Positions 1 to 10,381 of a stretch of 64,000 nucleotides of DNA are shown piece by piece. The position numbers and the translations under genes were made by a program. Position 1 is the first letter of the stretch. Every line of letters begins with the position of its first letter. The stretch comes from an uncultured SAR116 cluster alpha proteobacterium (GTDB taxonomy: Bacteria > Pseudomonadota > Alphaproteobacteria > Puniceispirillales > Puniceispirillaceae), in contig CACGLE010000003.1 in assembly GCA_902573725.1 (NCBI GenBank), forward strand, positions 1 to 64,000, read 5' to 3'. The notes beneath the pieces were generated by a model. That model did not search any database and was not told the origin of the DNA. It saw only the letters and a program-made list of their open reading frames with translations.

Positions 1-2
1 TT

Positions 3-2378
3 GATGCGGTAAATAACTACAAAACAGCAATTGAAACTGGATTGCTGAAAATCATGTCCAAAATGGGGATATCTGTTTTATCATCGTACAGAGGTGGATA
101 TAATTTTGAGGCACTTGGGCTCTCACGTACCCTTGTTGTAGATTATTTTCCTTCAATGTCGTCCAGAATATCTGGTCTTGGATTAAATGGAATCCAAACC
201 CGAGTTTTGGAGATGCACCAGCGTGCTTTCTCAAACGAAGTTACATATCTACCAGTTGGAGGACAGTTCAAATATCGTAAGTCTGGTGAAGCTCATGCTT
301 TTGATGGCCAGGTGATTCATGCTATGCAACACGCCTGTAATACTGGTTCATACGATAGTTGGAAAAAATATGTGTCTATGGTCAGTCGGCAGGGACCAAT
401 AAATTTACGGGATTTATTAGATTTTACTCCAAAAAAGAAACCGATCTCTGTAGAGAAAGTGGAGAGTATAACCGATATAAGAAGGCGTCTAGTATCTCCA
501 GGTATAAGCCTAGGCGCATTGAGCCCAGAGGCGCACGAAACCCTTTCTATTGCAATGAACCGGATTGGTGCAAAATCTGATTCGGGAGAGGGGGGAGAAG
601 ATCCTGATAGATATCGTTTGCGTGAAAATGGAGATGACCCGTCTAGCGCGATTAAGCAGGTTGCGTCTGGTAGATTTGGGGTTACAGCAGAATATCTCAA
701 CAATTGTAAAGAGATAGAGATTAAAATAGCTCAAGGTGCTAAGCCCGGAGAAGGTGGACAGCTTCCAGGAATAAAGGTCAACAGTCTTATAGCCAGATTG
801 CGTCATTCTACTCCTGGTGTAACTCTAATTTCACCACCACCTCATCATGATATATATTCCATAGAGGACCTAGCGCAGCTGATTTATGATTTAAAACAAA
901 TTAATCCTGAAGCAAAAGTATGTGTTAAGTTAGTCGCGTCTACTGGTATTGGAACAATTGCGGCAGGAGTAGCTAAAGCAAAAGCCGATACAATCTTGAT
1001 TTCAGGACATGGTGGTGGAACGGGAGCAAGTCCACAAACTTCAATAAAATACGCCGGCATGCCATGGGAAATGGGACTTACAGAGGTACATCAGGTGCTC
1101 ACTATGAATGGGCTGAGAGAAACCGTTGTATTAAGAACTGATGGTGGTTTAAAAACAGGCCGAGACGTTGTCATGGCAGCAATTCTCGGTGCAGATGAAT
1201 ATGGTATTGGAACTTCTTCACTGCTTGCAATGGGATGTGTAATGGTTCGTCAGTGTCATGCAAACACCTGCCCTGTAGGCGTTTGTACACAAAGAGAAGA
1301 CTTACGCGCAAAATTTGAGGGAACGCCTGAAAAAGTTGTTCAATTGTTTACACATATTGCTGAGGAGGTAAGAGAGATCGTTGCCTCCCTTGGTTATAAG
1401 AACATTTCAGAGTTAATAGGTCGAACAGAATTACTTGCACAAGTCTCACGTGGGGACTCTGCCTTGGATGACTTAGATCTAAACCCGATCCTTGTACAGA
1501 CCGATGTTCAAGCAAAGCAACGTGGAGGTAACCGTGATGCAGAAAGAATGGAAGTTCCTGACACACTTGATGCACAAATGGTAAAAGATACGGAAAAAGC
1601 ACTTGTAACTGGCGGAAAAATGCAACTATCTTACAATATTGAAAATACTCAAAGAGCTATTGGTACAAGACTTTCATCGCATATTGTTCGTAAGTTTGGA
1701 CTTGCAGGCATGAAGCATGGTCAGATATCAGCTCGTCTACGTGGCTCTGCTGGACAGTCTTTGGGTGCATTTGCGACGCAAGGACTTCGCCTCGATATTA
1801 TTGGAGATGCAAATGATTACGTTGGTAAAGGACTATCAGGTGGAATGATAACAGTTCGTCCTTCAGCGGATTCTTCTTTTACAGCGTCAGAAAATACCAT
1901 AATTGGTAATACGGTTTTGTATGGAGCAACGAGTGGTATGCTATTCGCAGCAGGTCAGGCTGGAGAGCGTTTTTGTGTCCGAAACTCAGGTGCTACAGGT
2001 GTTGTAGAGGGTTGTGGTTCCAACGGTTGTGAATACATGACTGGAGGAAGCGCGGTAATTCTTGGACCTATTGGGTCAAATTTTGGTGCTGGTATGACGG
2101 GGGGCATGGCGTTTTTGTATGATCCAGAGGGTGATAGCCTTAAAGATTTTAATATTGAAACCTTGCATATTTCTCGTCTACAATCAGGATTTTGGAGTAA
2201 TAGCTTGTTAGAAATATTAAAACAACATGCGCGGGAAACTAATTCCGCAATAGCTAAGCGTCTTGTAAATGATTGGCTTTTGGAAATAGAAAATTTTTGG
2301 CATGTAGTCCCAACTGAGATACTTAATACGTTGGAGCCCCCATTGGACAGTGAAAATATCGTAGGTAAAATTGCTTAA
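3..2378 (+). CDS. gltB: glutamate synthase (NADPH) large subunit, C-terminal portion (5' end outside window)
   Basis: Open frame from base 3 (DAVNNYKTAIETGLLKIMSKMGISVLSSYRGG); FMN-binding/central GltS motifs (SGHGGGTGASPQTSIKYAGMPWEMGL, CHANTCPVGVCTQ); C-terminal beta-helix repeats. Confidence 0.96.
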   Translation, partial: DAVNNYKTAIETGLLKIMSKMGISVLSSYRGGYNFEALGLSRTLVVDYFPSMSSRISGLGLNGIQTRVLEMHQRAFSNEVTYLPVGGQFKYRKSGEAHAFDGQVIHAMQHACNTGSYDSWKKYVSMVSRQGPINLRDLLDFTPKKKPISVEKVESITDIRRRLVSPGISLGALSPEAHETLSIAMNRIGAKSDSGEGGEDPDRYRLRENGDDPSSAIKQVASGRFGVTAEYLNNCKEIEIKIAQGAKPGEGGQLPGIKVNSLIARLRHSTPGVTLISPPPHHDIYSIEDLAQLIYDLKQINPEAKVCVKLVASTGIGTIAAGVAKAKADTILISGHGGGTGASPQTSIKYAGMPWEMGLTEVHQVLTMNGLRETVVLRTDGGLKTGRDVVMAAILGADEYGIGTSSLLAMGCVMVRQCHANTCPVGVCTQREDLRAKFEGTPEKVVQLFTHIAEEVREIVASLGYKNISELIGRTELLAQVSRGDSALDDLDLNPILVQTDVQAKQRGGNRDAERMEVPDTLDAQMVKDTEKALVTGGKMQLSYNIENTQRAIGTRLSSHIVRKFGLAGMKHGQISARLRGSAGQSLGAFATQGLRLDIIGDANDYVGKGLSGGMITVRPSADSSFTASENTIIGNTVLYGATSGMLFAAGQAGERFCVRNSGATGVVEGCGSNGCEYMTGGSAVILGPIGSNFGAGMTGGMAFLYDPEGDSLKDFNIETLHISRLQSGFWSNSLLEILKQHARETNSAIAKRLVNDWLLEIENFWHVVPTEILNTLEPPLDSENIVGKIA

Positions 2379-2390
2379 GAACGCCTATTG

Positions 2391-2927
2391 ATGCCGGAGA
2401 GGTTCGTTATACGAGGTTATCTTCACCGAGATAAATCCGCTGTAAAACGATTAACAGAGGAGGCTTTTGGCCCCGCGCATCAAAAACGATCTGTTTGGAA
2501 TTTAAGAAAAGCAAAACCAATCATTAGACTGGGATTAATCGTTGAAGATATGAACATAGCATCTTTCGATAGTTATGGTCAGAATGGGAGAATAGTTGGG
2601 AGTTTACAATTTTGGCCTATTAGAATTGCAGACTTTCCATCTCTTCTTCTTGGCCCACTTGCAGTTAAACAGCATTTAAGGGGTCTTGGTGTAGGCCGAT
2701 TGCTTATTGAAGAATCATTAAAAAAAATACAGAAAAGCAATTGGCATTTTTGTATTGTTTCTGGAGAACCAGATTATTATCCTAAGTTCGGATTTAAACC
2801 CATTCCTAAGAATTTAATTTGGCCTGGTCCGATTGAAAGACAGAGGCTACAATATATTAATTTAGGATATTCCAAATTAGAAACATTATCCAACCGACCA
2901 TTGCATATCTTGTCAGAAATTTCATGA
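2391..2927 (+). CDS. GNAT family N-acetyltransferase
   Basis: GNAT core LGPLAVKQHLRGLGVGRLLIEESL and GEPDYYPKFGF. Confidence 0.85.
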   Translation: MPERFVIRGYLHRDKSAVKRLTEEAFGPAHQKRSVWNLRKAKPIIRLGLIVEDMNIASFDSYGQNGRIVGSLQFWPIRIADFPSLLLGPLAVKQHLRGLGVGRLLIEESLKKIQKSNWHFCIVSGEPDYYPKFGFKPIPKNLIWPGPIERQRLQYINLGYSKLETLSNRPLHILSEIS

Positions 2928-2969
2928 GATTATATGGTATCGTGACGTTAGATTAGACAAATTTATTAA

Positions 2970-3647
2970 ATGCATTATAAATCTCAATTACACCATTTTA
3001 CATTATCAGCAGCAAGTAGACTCATTCGACTTCAGCTTGCAGAATATCAATATGATTTTACATTAATTAATCATTTTCCTTGGAAAAGAGACGAGAATTT
3101 TCTTGCTATTAACCCCTCTGGTTCATTGCCGGTTTTTCAATTCAATAATGATGTTATTATATCTGGGTCGAGAGCAATTAGTGAATGGATAGAAGAAACA
3201 ACGGCCACGTCGAGACTACTTGCAGGCTCAAGCATGCATCGAGCAGAAATAAGACGTTTGTTAGATTGGTTTGAAGATAAATTTTACTATGAGGTTGGTT
3301 TGCCGCTCTTGCATGAGAGGGTGATCAAGCGATTTGAGAGCGGTGCAGATGCCTCTTCGGAAATCATTCGAACAGCACTTGCGAATGCACAAGTGCATCT
3401 TGAATATCTAAATTGGTTAGCTGACCAAAATAGCTGGCTTGTAGGCACACAGCTATCTCTAGCTGATTTTTCCGCAGCTGCTCATATTTCTATAATGGAT
3501 TATTTTGGTGATATTCAATGGGATAAATACCCAGCGGCGGCTTCGTGGTATATGAAGATTAAATCTCGACCTTGTTTTCATGCTCTTTTAAGTGACCAGC
3601 TTATGGGTGTTACACCCTCTTCTCATTACGCAGAACTTGATTTCTAG
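2970..3647 (+). CDS. glutathione S-transferase family protein
   Basis: N-terminal thioredoxin-like fold (NPSGSLPVFQF) and C-terminal GST helical motif (LADFSAAAHISIMDY). Confidence 0.85.
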   Translation: MHYKSQLHHFTLSAASRLIRLQLAEYQYDFTLINHFPWKRDENFLAINPSGSLPVFQFNNDVIISGSRAISEWIEETTATSRLLAGSSMHRAEIRRLLDWFEDKFYYEVGLPLLHERVIKRFESGADASSEIIRTALANAQVHLEYLNWLADQNSWLVGTQLSLADFSAAAHISIMDYFGDIQWDKYPAAASWYMKIKSRPCFHALLSDQLMGVTPSSHYAELDF

Positions 3648-3731
3648 ATTTTTTGATATTTGAAGAAGCTTAAATTGTTTTTTACTTTATTTTGAAAGAT
3701 TTATTCTAGTATTTTTTTATCGGTTCTATTT

Positions 3732-4508
3732 TTAGGAAGTCAGTTCTTCAAGGCTGTTGATAAGCGAATTTATTTGTTCAGGGTTTGAGTATCGATGATT
3801 AGCTGTTTTATCGAGTTGAATTTTAACATTGTTTGAGCATAGCTTTTCTGCTATTTCTAGAGATGTTTGCCATGGAACTTCTTCATCAAGTAAACCATGA
3901 TGTAAAATAGCTCGGCCATAAAATCCAATATCATTCTCTAAAATTAGGTGTTTTTTAGCTTCTTGAATAAGTTGGAAGGGATACTTTACCTTTGTTTTGT
4001 CGTAAGGATTAGGAATTGTTAAAACACCTTGTTTACGGAATTCATTCTTTTGTGTTTCATTCAAGGTTTCCCAAATTAGAGACTTAGTAAAATCAGGTGC
4101 TGCCGCTATTCCAATTAGACTATCTATTTTTTCCAGACGATATTTGCAGAGAGAGAGCATAAGCCAACCACCAAGAGATGAACCAATCAAAATTTGTTTT
4201 TTGTTAATTATCTTATCGAAAATATCGCAACTATCTTCGATCCATTGACCTACGGTAGCAGACATTATATCCCCTCCGCTTTGACCATGCCCATATAAAT
4301 CAAATCTAGTAAATTCTATTTTGTTTCGGATTGACCATTCCATAATCGCTTCTGCTTTACTTCCAAACATGTCAGAACCGTGACCATGGAGAAATAGTAT
4401 TCCAATCTTATCTGTTGAAGGATTTTTCGGCATGTATTGTTGGTAGGCAATTTCATAGCCACGCGTCGTTGGTAACATTTTTATATCTATCAAATGATTG
4501 GCTTTCAT
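3732..4508 (-). CDS. alpha/beta hydrolase
   Basis: HGHGSD oxyanion motif, GSSLGG nucleophile elbow, late NHRY histidine. Confidence 0.8.
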   Translation of the reverse strand: MKANHLIDIKMLPTTRGYEIAYQQYMPKNPSTDKIGILFLHGHGSDMFGSKAEAIMEWSIRNKIEFTRFDLYGHGQSGGDIMSATVGQWIEDSCDIFDKIINKKQILIGSSLGGWLMLSLCKYRLEKIDSLIGIAAAPDFTKSLIWETLNETQKNEFRKQGVLTIPNPYDKTKVKYPFQLIQEAKKHLILENDIGFYGRAILHHGLLDEEVPWQTSLEIAEKLCSNNVKIQLDKTANHRYSNPEQINSLINSLEELTS

Positions 4509-4654
4509 AATCGATGCTTTTTTATTATAGTAATAATTTCGTTTTTGACTTCAGCGTTATTTAATATTCATATTGCCTAAATTATTTACTAAGCTTAAAA
4601 ATATTTTTGTAATTAATGTTATGTAGGCTTTGCTCATAAGAAATCTATCTTAAT

Positions 4655-5842
4655 ATGTCACAAAAAACAAACTTGATTAGACCAGTTATTGCTCAAATAA
4701 TACCAGCGTTAAGCAATGGTGGGGTAGAAAGGGGAACTATTGAGACCGCTCAGGCAATTAGTGACGTTGGGTGGAATCCTATTGTAATTAGTTCAGGTGG
4801 CATGCTCGAATCTCAATTGAAACGGGCTGGCGCAAAACATTTTACTCTTCCTGTAGATAAAAAAAATCCAATCTCTTGGCAATTTACAAAAATTAAATTA
4901 CAAAAAATTTTAAAAAGTGAAAATGTTGATATTGTGCATATTCGCTCAAGAGTTCCCGCGTGGATAGGTCTTCCTGTCGCAAAAGTCCTTGATATACCTA
5001 CTGTTTCGACAATACATGGAAAGTTCGAGGCATATAACTTATTGAAACGAGCATATAATAAACAAATGCTTAAAGCCGATGAAATTATTGCAATATCAAA
5101 ATTTACTAAATCTGTAATTGAGCGTCAGTTTCCTAAATTATTGCCTAGTATATCTCTAAATGTAATTCATAGGGGCGTTGATACTTCAGTATTCAACCCA
5201 ATTAACGTTACGCAACAACGGATTATTAATGAAGCAGAAAGAATTGGATTACCAGATGATTTGCCTGTAGTTATGTTGCCTGCTCGTCCTTCGAGTTGGA
5301 AAGGACATCTTATCTTGCTGCGTGCACTTGCTCGGCTGGAACATTTGCGAGTTGCAATTGTATTATTGGGAGCAGGGGACTTTAATACTGGATATGCTGA
5401 AATGTTGGAGAAAACATCAGTTGAATTGGGGCTTGGCGCGAATGTAAGAATTACAACTTCATCGAGGGATATGCCAGCTGCCTTAATGTTAGCCGATGTT
5501 GTTGTAATGCCTTCTATTCATCCAGAGCCATTCGGAAGGATTGCGATTGAGGCACAAGCAATGGGAAGGCCAGTTATAGCATTTGACCATGGAGGTGCAA
5601 GAGAGACTATTTTAGAGGGAAAAACAGGATGGCTCGCAAAGCCAAATGATATTGATAGCTTATCTGAAAATCTTAAGACAGCTTTAAGTATTTCTAAGTC
5701 AAAAAGAAATGAATTATCTGATTTGGCACAATCTAGTGTAAAACGACGATTTAGTGTCAGGAAAATGACCAACTCAACTTTAGAAATTTATCGAAAACTT
5801 CTTCTCAAAAAGGGCTTTTCTCCACTTGTTTTAGGAAAGTGA
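4655..5842 (+). CDS. glycosyltransferase family 4
   Basis: GGVERGTIETAQAI N-terminus and PEPFGRIAIEAQAMGRPVIAFDHGGARETI signature. Confidence 0.88.
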   Translation: MSQKTNLIRPVIAQIIPALSNGGVERGTIETAQAISDVGWNPIVISSGGMLESQLKRAGAKHFTLPVDKKNPISWQFTKIKLQKILKSENVDIVHIRSRVPAWIGLPVAKVLDIPTVSTIHGKFEAYNLLKRAYNKQMLKADEIIAISKFTKSVIERQFPKLLPSISLNVIHRGVDTSVFNPINVTQQRIINEAERIGLPDDLPVVMLPARPSSWKGHLILLRALARLEHLRVAIVLLGAGDFNTGYAEMLEKTSVELGLGANVRITTSSRDMPAALMLADVVVMPSIHPEPFGRIAIEAQAMGRPVIAFDHGGARETILEGKTGWLAKPNDIDSLSENLKTALSISKSKRNELSDLAQSSVKRRFSVRKMTNSTLEIYRKLLLKKGFSPLVLGK

Positions 5843-5896
5843 ACAAGTTAAATTCTCGTAAGTATTTTTTTAGTCTTGATAAAGGGATAAAATTTG

Positions 5897-7828
5897 ATGC
5901 TAAAAATAGCTCTACCAGATGGGTCTGAGCGGCACTACAATGCTCCAGTAACAGCGGCTCAAATTGCAGCTGACATTGGTTCTGGTCTCGCAAAAGCAGC
6001 TATTGCCGCTGTTGTAAATGGTGAAAATTGGGATATAAACAGAGTCATTAATGTAGATAGTGAAATCCGTTTGATTACTTTTAAAGATGATTATTCTCTT
6101 GAGCTGATTAGACATGATTGCGCCCACATTTTAGCAGAGGCTGTGTTAGAGCTATTTCCTGAAACACAAGTTACTATAGGGCCTGCGATTGAAACCGGTT
6201 TTTATTATGATTTTTACAGAAAAAGTCCTTTCAGCACCGATGATTTAGCAACTATAGAGCAGAGAATGCATGAAATAGTGGACCGCGACGAAGAAATCAC
6301 CCGTGGTGAATGGAGCAGAGAAGAAGCAATCCGCTTTTACAAAGATCGTAATGAGCCTTTCAAAATTGAATTAGTAGACGCAATCCCTGAAAAAGAAACA
6401 GTCAGTTACTACCAGCAAGGAAAATTTATTGACCTCTGTAGAGGTCCACACATGGTCTCCACAAAAAAAGTTGGCCATGCATTTAAGCTAATGAAAGTTG
6501 CTGGGGCTTATTGGCGCGGGGACTCTAACAATCCAATGCTGCAGAGAATTTACGGAACTGCGTTTGCAAGTCAAGCGGACCTTCAAGCGTATTTGAATAT
6601 GTTGGAAGAGGCTGAAAAAAGAGACCATAGAAAATTAGGTAAAGCGCTGAATTTATTTCATATGCAGGAAGAAGCCACTGGTTCGATTTTTTGGCATCCA
6701 AATGGTTGGACACTTTTTCGTGAAATAGAAAATTATATAAGAAGACGACTTGCTACTGAGAATTATAAGGAAGTAAAAACCCCTCAAATGATAGATAGAA
6801 GCTTATGGGAAGCATCTGGACATTGGGAAAAATTTGGTGAGAACATGTTCACCGCAAATACACAAGAAGACAAAACCTTGGCACTAAAACCAATGAATTG
6901 TCCTGGGCATGTGCAAATTTATCGACAGGGAGTAAAATCCTATCGTGATTTACCTCTTCGTATGTCAGAATTTGGTTCTTGTCATAGAAATGAGCCATCT
7001 GGTGCCTTGCATGGTATTATGAGAGTAAGAGCTTTTACTCAAGATGATGCACATATTTTTTGCACGGAGGAGCAAATTAATTCAGAATCTGTCGCTTTTT
7101 GTAATTTGTTAAAGGATATTTATAAGGATTTTGGATTTTCAAACATAAGAGTAAAATTTTCGGATCGTCCTGAAGTTCGAGCCGGTGATGATGCGACATG
7201 GGATAAAGCGGAACAAGCTCTAACTTCAGCAACTCAGGCTGCGGGTATAGAAACTTCCTCAAATCCTGGAGAGGGTGCATTCTATGGCCCTAAATTGGAA
7301 TTTGTGTTAACTGATGCTATTGGTCGTGATTGGCAATGTGGTACGTTGCAAGTTGATTTTATTTTACCAGAAAGACTTGATGCAGAATATGTTGATGAGG
7401 ACGGGCTCCGGAAACGTCCTGTGATGTTACATCGTGCTATTTTAGGGTCGCTAGAGAGATGGATTGGAATTTTAATTGAACAGTATTCTGGAAAAATGCC
7501 TGCTTGGTTATCGCCTGTCCAAGTTGTTATCGCTCCAATCACTGAGACGACGAATAATTATGCAAAATTTATTTATCAATTATTAGAAGATTCTGGATTA
7601 AGGGTGGATATCGACCTTAGGAACGAGAAAATCGGCTACAAGATCAGAGAACATAGCACTTCAAAGGTTCCTTTTATTCTTGCCGTTGGTGCTCGAGAGG
7701 AAGAAGCCAAAACTGTCGCATTACGTCAATTAGGTTCGCAAAACCAAGAGGTTATGACACTTGATAAAGTTTCTTCATTTCTTCAATCACAATGTATGCC
7801 ACCTGATTTATTAAATAATATTAAATAA
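5897..7828 (+). CDS. thrS: threonyl-tRNA synthetase
   Basis: TGS domain, [23 protein letters not shown], class II motifs; followed by infC-rpmI-rplT-pheST. Confidence 0.97.
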   Translation: MLKIALPDGSERHYNAPVTAAQIAADIGSGLAKAAIAAVVNGENWDINRVINVDSEIRLITFKDDYSLELIRHDCAHILAEAVLELFPETQVTIGPAIETGFYYDFYRKSPFSTDDLATIEQRMHEIVDRDEEITRGEWSREEAIRFYKDRNEPFKIELVDAIPEKETVSYYQQGKFIDLCRGPHMVSTKKVGHAFKLMKVAGAYWRGDSNNPMLQRIYGTAFASQADLQAYLNMLEEAEKRDHRKLGKALNLFHMQEEATGSIFWHPNGWTLFREIENYIRRRLATENYKEVKTPQMIDRSLWEASGHWEKFGENMFTANTQEDKTLALKPMNCPGHVQIYRQGVKSYRDLPLRMSEFGSCHRNEPSGALHGIMRVRAFTQDDAHIFCTEEQINSESVAFCNLLKDIYKDFGFSNIRVKFSDRPEVRAGDDATWDKAEQALTSATQAAGIETSSNPGEGAFYGPKLEFVLTDAIGRDWQCGTLQVDFILPERLDAEYVDEDGLRKRPVMLHRAILGSLERWIGILIEQYSGKMPAWLSPVQVVIAPITETTNNYAKFIYQLLEDSGLRVDIDLRNEKIGYKIREHSTSKVPFILAVGAREEEAKTVALRQLGSQNQEVMTLDKVSSFLQSQCMPPDLLNNIK

Positions 7829-7934
7829 GAAAAATCGCTTACTTGCAATCGAATACATTTCAACGTATGACTAAACAATTAGAGCCTAGTTAATATAATT
7901 AGTGTTAACAGGTTGAAAACTTTCGATAACTATT

Positions 7935-8483
7935 ATGGAGAATTCAATAGTACGTACAAGACAAGAAATGCCATCTTCATCAGATGGTCCGCGAATAAAT
8001 GAAATGATTAATTCTCGGTCCGTTAGATGTATCGATCCAGATGGCGAACAACTTGGAATATTATCCATCGATGAAGCAATGAATAAAGCTGAAGAACTAG
8101 GGCTTGACCTAGTTGAACTCCAGCCTAATGCCGACCCTCCCGTTTGTAAAATACTCGATTATGGTAAACATAAATACCAAGCTCAAAAACGTGCTAACGA
8201 AGCGCGAAAAAAACAAAAAATAATAGAAGTTAAGGAAATCAAGCTACGGCCTAATATCGACCAGCATGATTATCAAGTAAAAATGAAAGCCGTCCGAAAG
8301 TTTATTGATGGAGGCGATAAGGTGAAAATCACATTGAGGTTTAGAGGCCGTGAAATGGCACACGTTGAACTTGGAACAGATTTGTTGTCTCGCGTTCAGG
8401 AAGATATAGATGATTTTGCAAAAATAGAGTCTATGCCTAAGATGGAAGGTCGACAAATGACAATGATACTTGCTCCTAAGTGA
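7935..8483 (+). CDS. infC: translation initiation factor IF-3
   Basis: [47 protein letters not shown]. Confidence 0.96.
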   Translation: MENSIVRTRQEMPSSSDGPRINEMINSRSVRCIDPDGEQLGILSIDEAMNKAEELGLDLVELQPNADPPVCKILDYGKHKYQAQKRANEARKKQKIIEVKEIKLRPNIDQHDYQVKMKAVRKFIDGGDKVKITLRFRGREMAHVELGTDLLSRVQEDIDDFAKIESMPKMEGRQMTMILAPK

Positions 8484-8631
8484 CGATTTCTCCGTCAAGC
8501 TCATTTCAGCTAAACTCTTAATCTGAAGGTTTACTTCTTTTATAGAGAAATATCCTGCTATATGACGGTTAAATTATCATTGCTTTTATCGTGTTCAGCT
8601 AGTATAAACCCGGAATTGTAAGTCGAGTATA

Positions 8632-8668
8632 GGCCATGAAAGGGCATGCCTTGCCGGCATTAATTTTT
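8632..8668 (+). promoter_or_regulatory. possible rpmI-rplT leader with overlapping hairpins
   Basis: ggccatg-aaagg-gcatgcc overlaps atgcc-ttgcc-ggcat, which is followed by taattttt; lies in the 210-nt infC-rpmI gap. Confidence 0.3.
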
Positions 8669-8693
8669 GTAAATAATAAGAAATGAGGATAAA

Positions 8694-8891
8694 ATGCCCA
8701 AACTAAAAACTAAGAGTGGTGCAAAAAAGCGGTTCTCTCTTACAGCTAAAGGAAAAGTTCGCGGTTCAGCAGCTTTTCTAAGTCACAATTTACGAAGGCG
8801 TTCTCAAAAAATGAAAAGACAAGCTCGGGGAACGATGATACTTCATCCCGCCGATGCGAAGATAGTGAAGGGATTTCTTCCCTACGCCTAA
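8694..8891 (+). CDS. rpmI: 50S ribosomal protein L35
   Basis: MPKLKTKSGAKKRFSLTAKGKVRGSAAF. Confidence 0.97.
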   Translation: MPKLKTKSGAKKRFSLTAKGKVRGSAAFLSHNLRRRSQKMKRQARGTMILHPADAKIVKGFLPYA

Positions 8892-8914
8892 ATTAGCTAA
8901 ATAGGAGAAGTGCA

Positions 8915-9271
8915 ATGGCTCGTGTGAGTAGAGGTACGACGACACATGCTCGTCATCGTAAAGTAATTAAGGCCGCCAAAGGTTATTATGGTCGCCGCAA
9001 AAACACATTTAAGGTTGCAAAGCAAGCAGTCGATAAAGCTAGGCAATATGCATATCGCGATAGACGGGTACGTAAACGTGAATTCAGGGCATTATGGATA
9101 CAAAGAATAAATGCGGCGGCCCGGGTCCATGGGGTTACCTACTCAACGCTTATGGGTGGTCTCATAAAGGCAGGTGTTGAAGTAGACAGGAAGATGCTTG
9201 CAGACCTAGCAGTTCATGAGCCTACAGCATTTGCGGAATTAGTTGCGATATCACAGAAAGCTGCAAGTTAG
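8915..9271 (+). CDS. rplT: 50S ribosomal protein L20
   Basis: [39 protein letters not shown]. Confidence 0.97.
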   Translation: MARVSRGTTTHARHRKVIKAAKGYYGRRKNTFKVAKQAVDKARQYAYRDRRVRKREFRALWIQRINAAARVHGVTYSTLMGGLIKAGVEVDRKMLADLAVHEPTAFAELVAISQKAAS

Positions 9272-9294
9272 TAGGATTGGCTCCTGATAGTATT

Positions 9295-10368
9295 ATGGCA
9301 GATATAAATTATCTAAAGGAAAAATTTCTTAGTGATATAAGTCAAGCAAGTGATTTAGAACAGCTTAACGAAATTAAAATAGCAGCTTTGGGGAAGAAAG
9401 GTGCAATATCGGAAGAGCTTTCCAAACTCGGTAAGATGGCTGCTGATGCAAGAAAAGAGGTGGGTCAAATTATAAATTCTGTAAAGCAGGATTTAAATTT
9501 CGCGCTAACAGAGAGACATGCGACTTTAGCAAAGCAGGCATTAGAAAATAAACTGGAAACCGAGAAAATTGATGTTTCATTACCTTCAAGACCCTCAGTG
9601 CACGCCAAAATACATCCTCTTTCTAGAACAATGGAAGAAATCTCCGCGATTTTCTCTGATATGGGTTTTGTTATTGCTGAGGGCCCTGAAATAGAGACTG
9701 ACGAACATAATTTCACGGCACTTAATATACCTCCTGAACATCCTGCGAGACAAGAACACGATACTTTTTATTTAAAACCTGATGAGTCAGGTGAGCGACC
9801 CGTGCTTAGAACGCATACATCACCTGTTCAAATAAGAACAATGCGTTCTAAAGAACCTCCAATTAGAATCATTGTCCCTGGTCGGACTTACCGGTCAGAT
9901 CATGATGCAACCCATTCTCCAATGTTTCATCAATGTGAAGGATTAGTGATTGGGCCAAATATCCATATGGGACATCTGAAGGCGACATTAATTGATTTCT
10001 GTCGAAGCTTTTTTGGAGTAGTGGAATTGCCGGTCAGATTTCGCCCAAGCTATTTTCCGTTTACAGAACCCTCAGCAGAGGTGGATATAGGATGTAGTAG
10101 AGAGGATGGTGGGTTAAAGATTGGAGCAGGTGATGATTGGCTAGAGATTCTTGGAAGTGGAATGGTTAATCCTCGTGTGCTCGAAAATTGTGGGTATGAT
10201 CCCTCTACTACTCAGGGCTTCGCATTTGGGATGGGTGTTGAAAGGCTTGCAATGCTGAAATACGGTATACCTGACTTACGTACTTTTTATGACTCGGATT
10301 TGCGCTGGTTGCATCATTATGGTTTCATGCCTCATGATGTGGCAGGTTTACACACCGGCATAGTGTAG
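9295..10368 (+). CDS. pheS: phenylalanyl-tRNA synthetase alpha subunit
   Basis: HPLSRTMEEISAIFSDMGF; GRTYRSDHDATHSPMFHQCEGL; GMGVERLAMLKYGI. Confidence 0.97.
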   Translation: MADINYLKEKFLSDISQASDLEQLNEIKIAALGKKGAISEELSKLGKMAADARKEVGQIINSVKQDLNFALTERHATLAKQALENKLETEKIDVSLPSRPSVHAKIHPLSRTMEEISAIFSDMGFVIAEGPEIETDEHNFTALNIPPEHPARQEHDTFYLKPDESGERPVLRTHTSPVQIRTMRSKEPPIRIIVPGRTYRSDHDATHSPMFHQCEGLVIGPNIHMGHLKATLIDFCRSFFGVVELPVRFRPSYFPFTEPSAEVDIGCSREDGGLKIGAGDDWLEILGSGMVNPRVLENCGYDPSTTQGFAFGMGVERLAMLKYGIPDLRTFYDSDLRWLHHYGFMPHDVAGLHTGIV

Positions 10369-10381
10369 GGGGAGTGACCAA

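Noticed and set aside
317-703. Long antisense ORFs in the ORF track (e.g. 317-703, 12039-12476, 26190-26522, 27498-27968, 38603-39082)
   Set aside because: They lie opposite well-supported genes and their translations show no family motifs; shadow ORFs
2379-2390. Missing gltD directly after gltB
   Set aside because: The gene may lie upstream outside the window, so absence cannot be judged here
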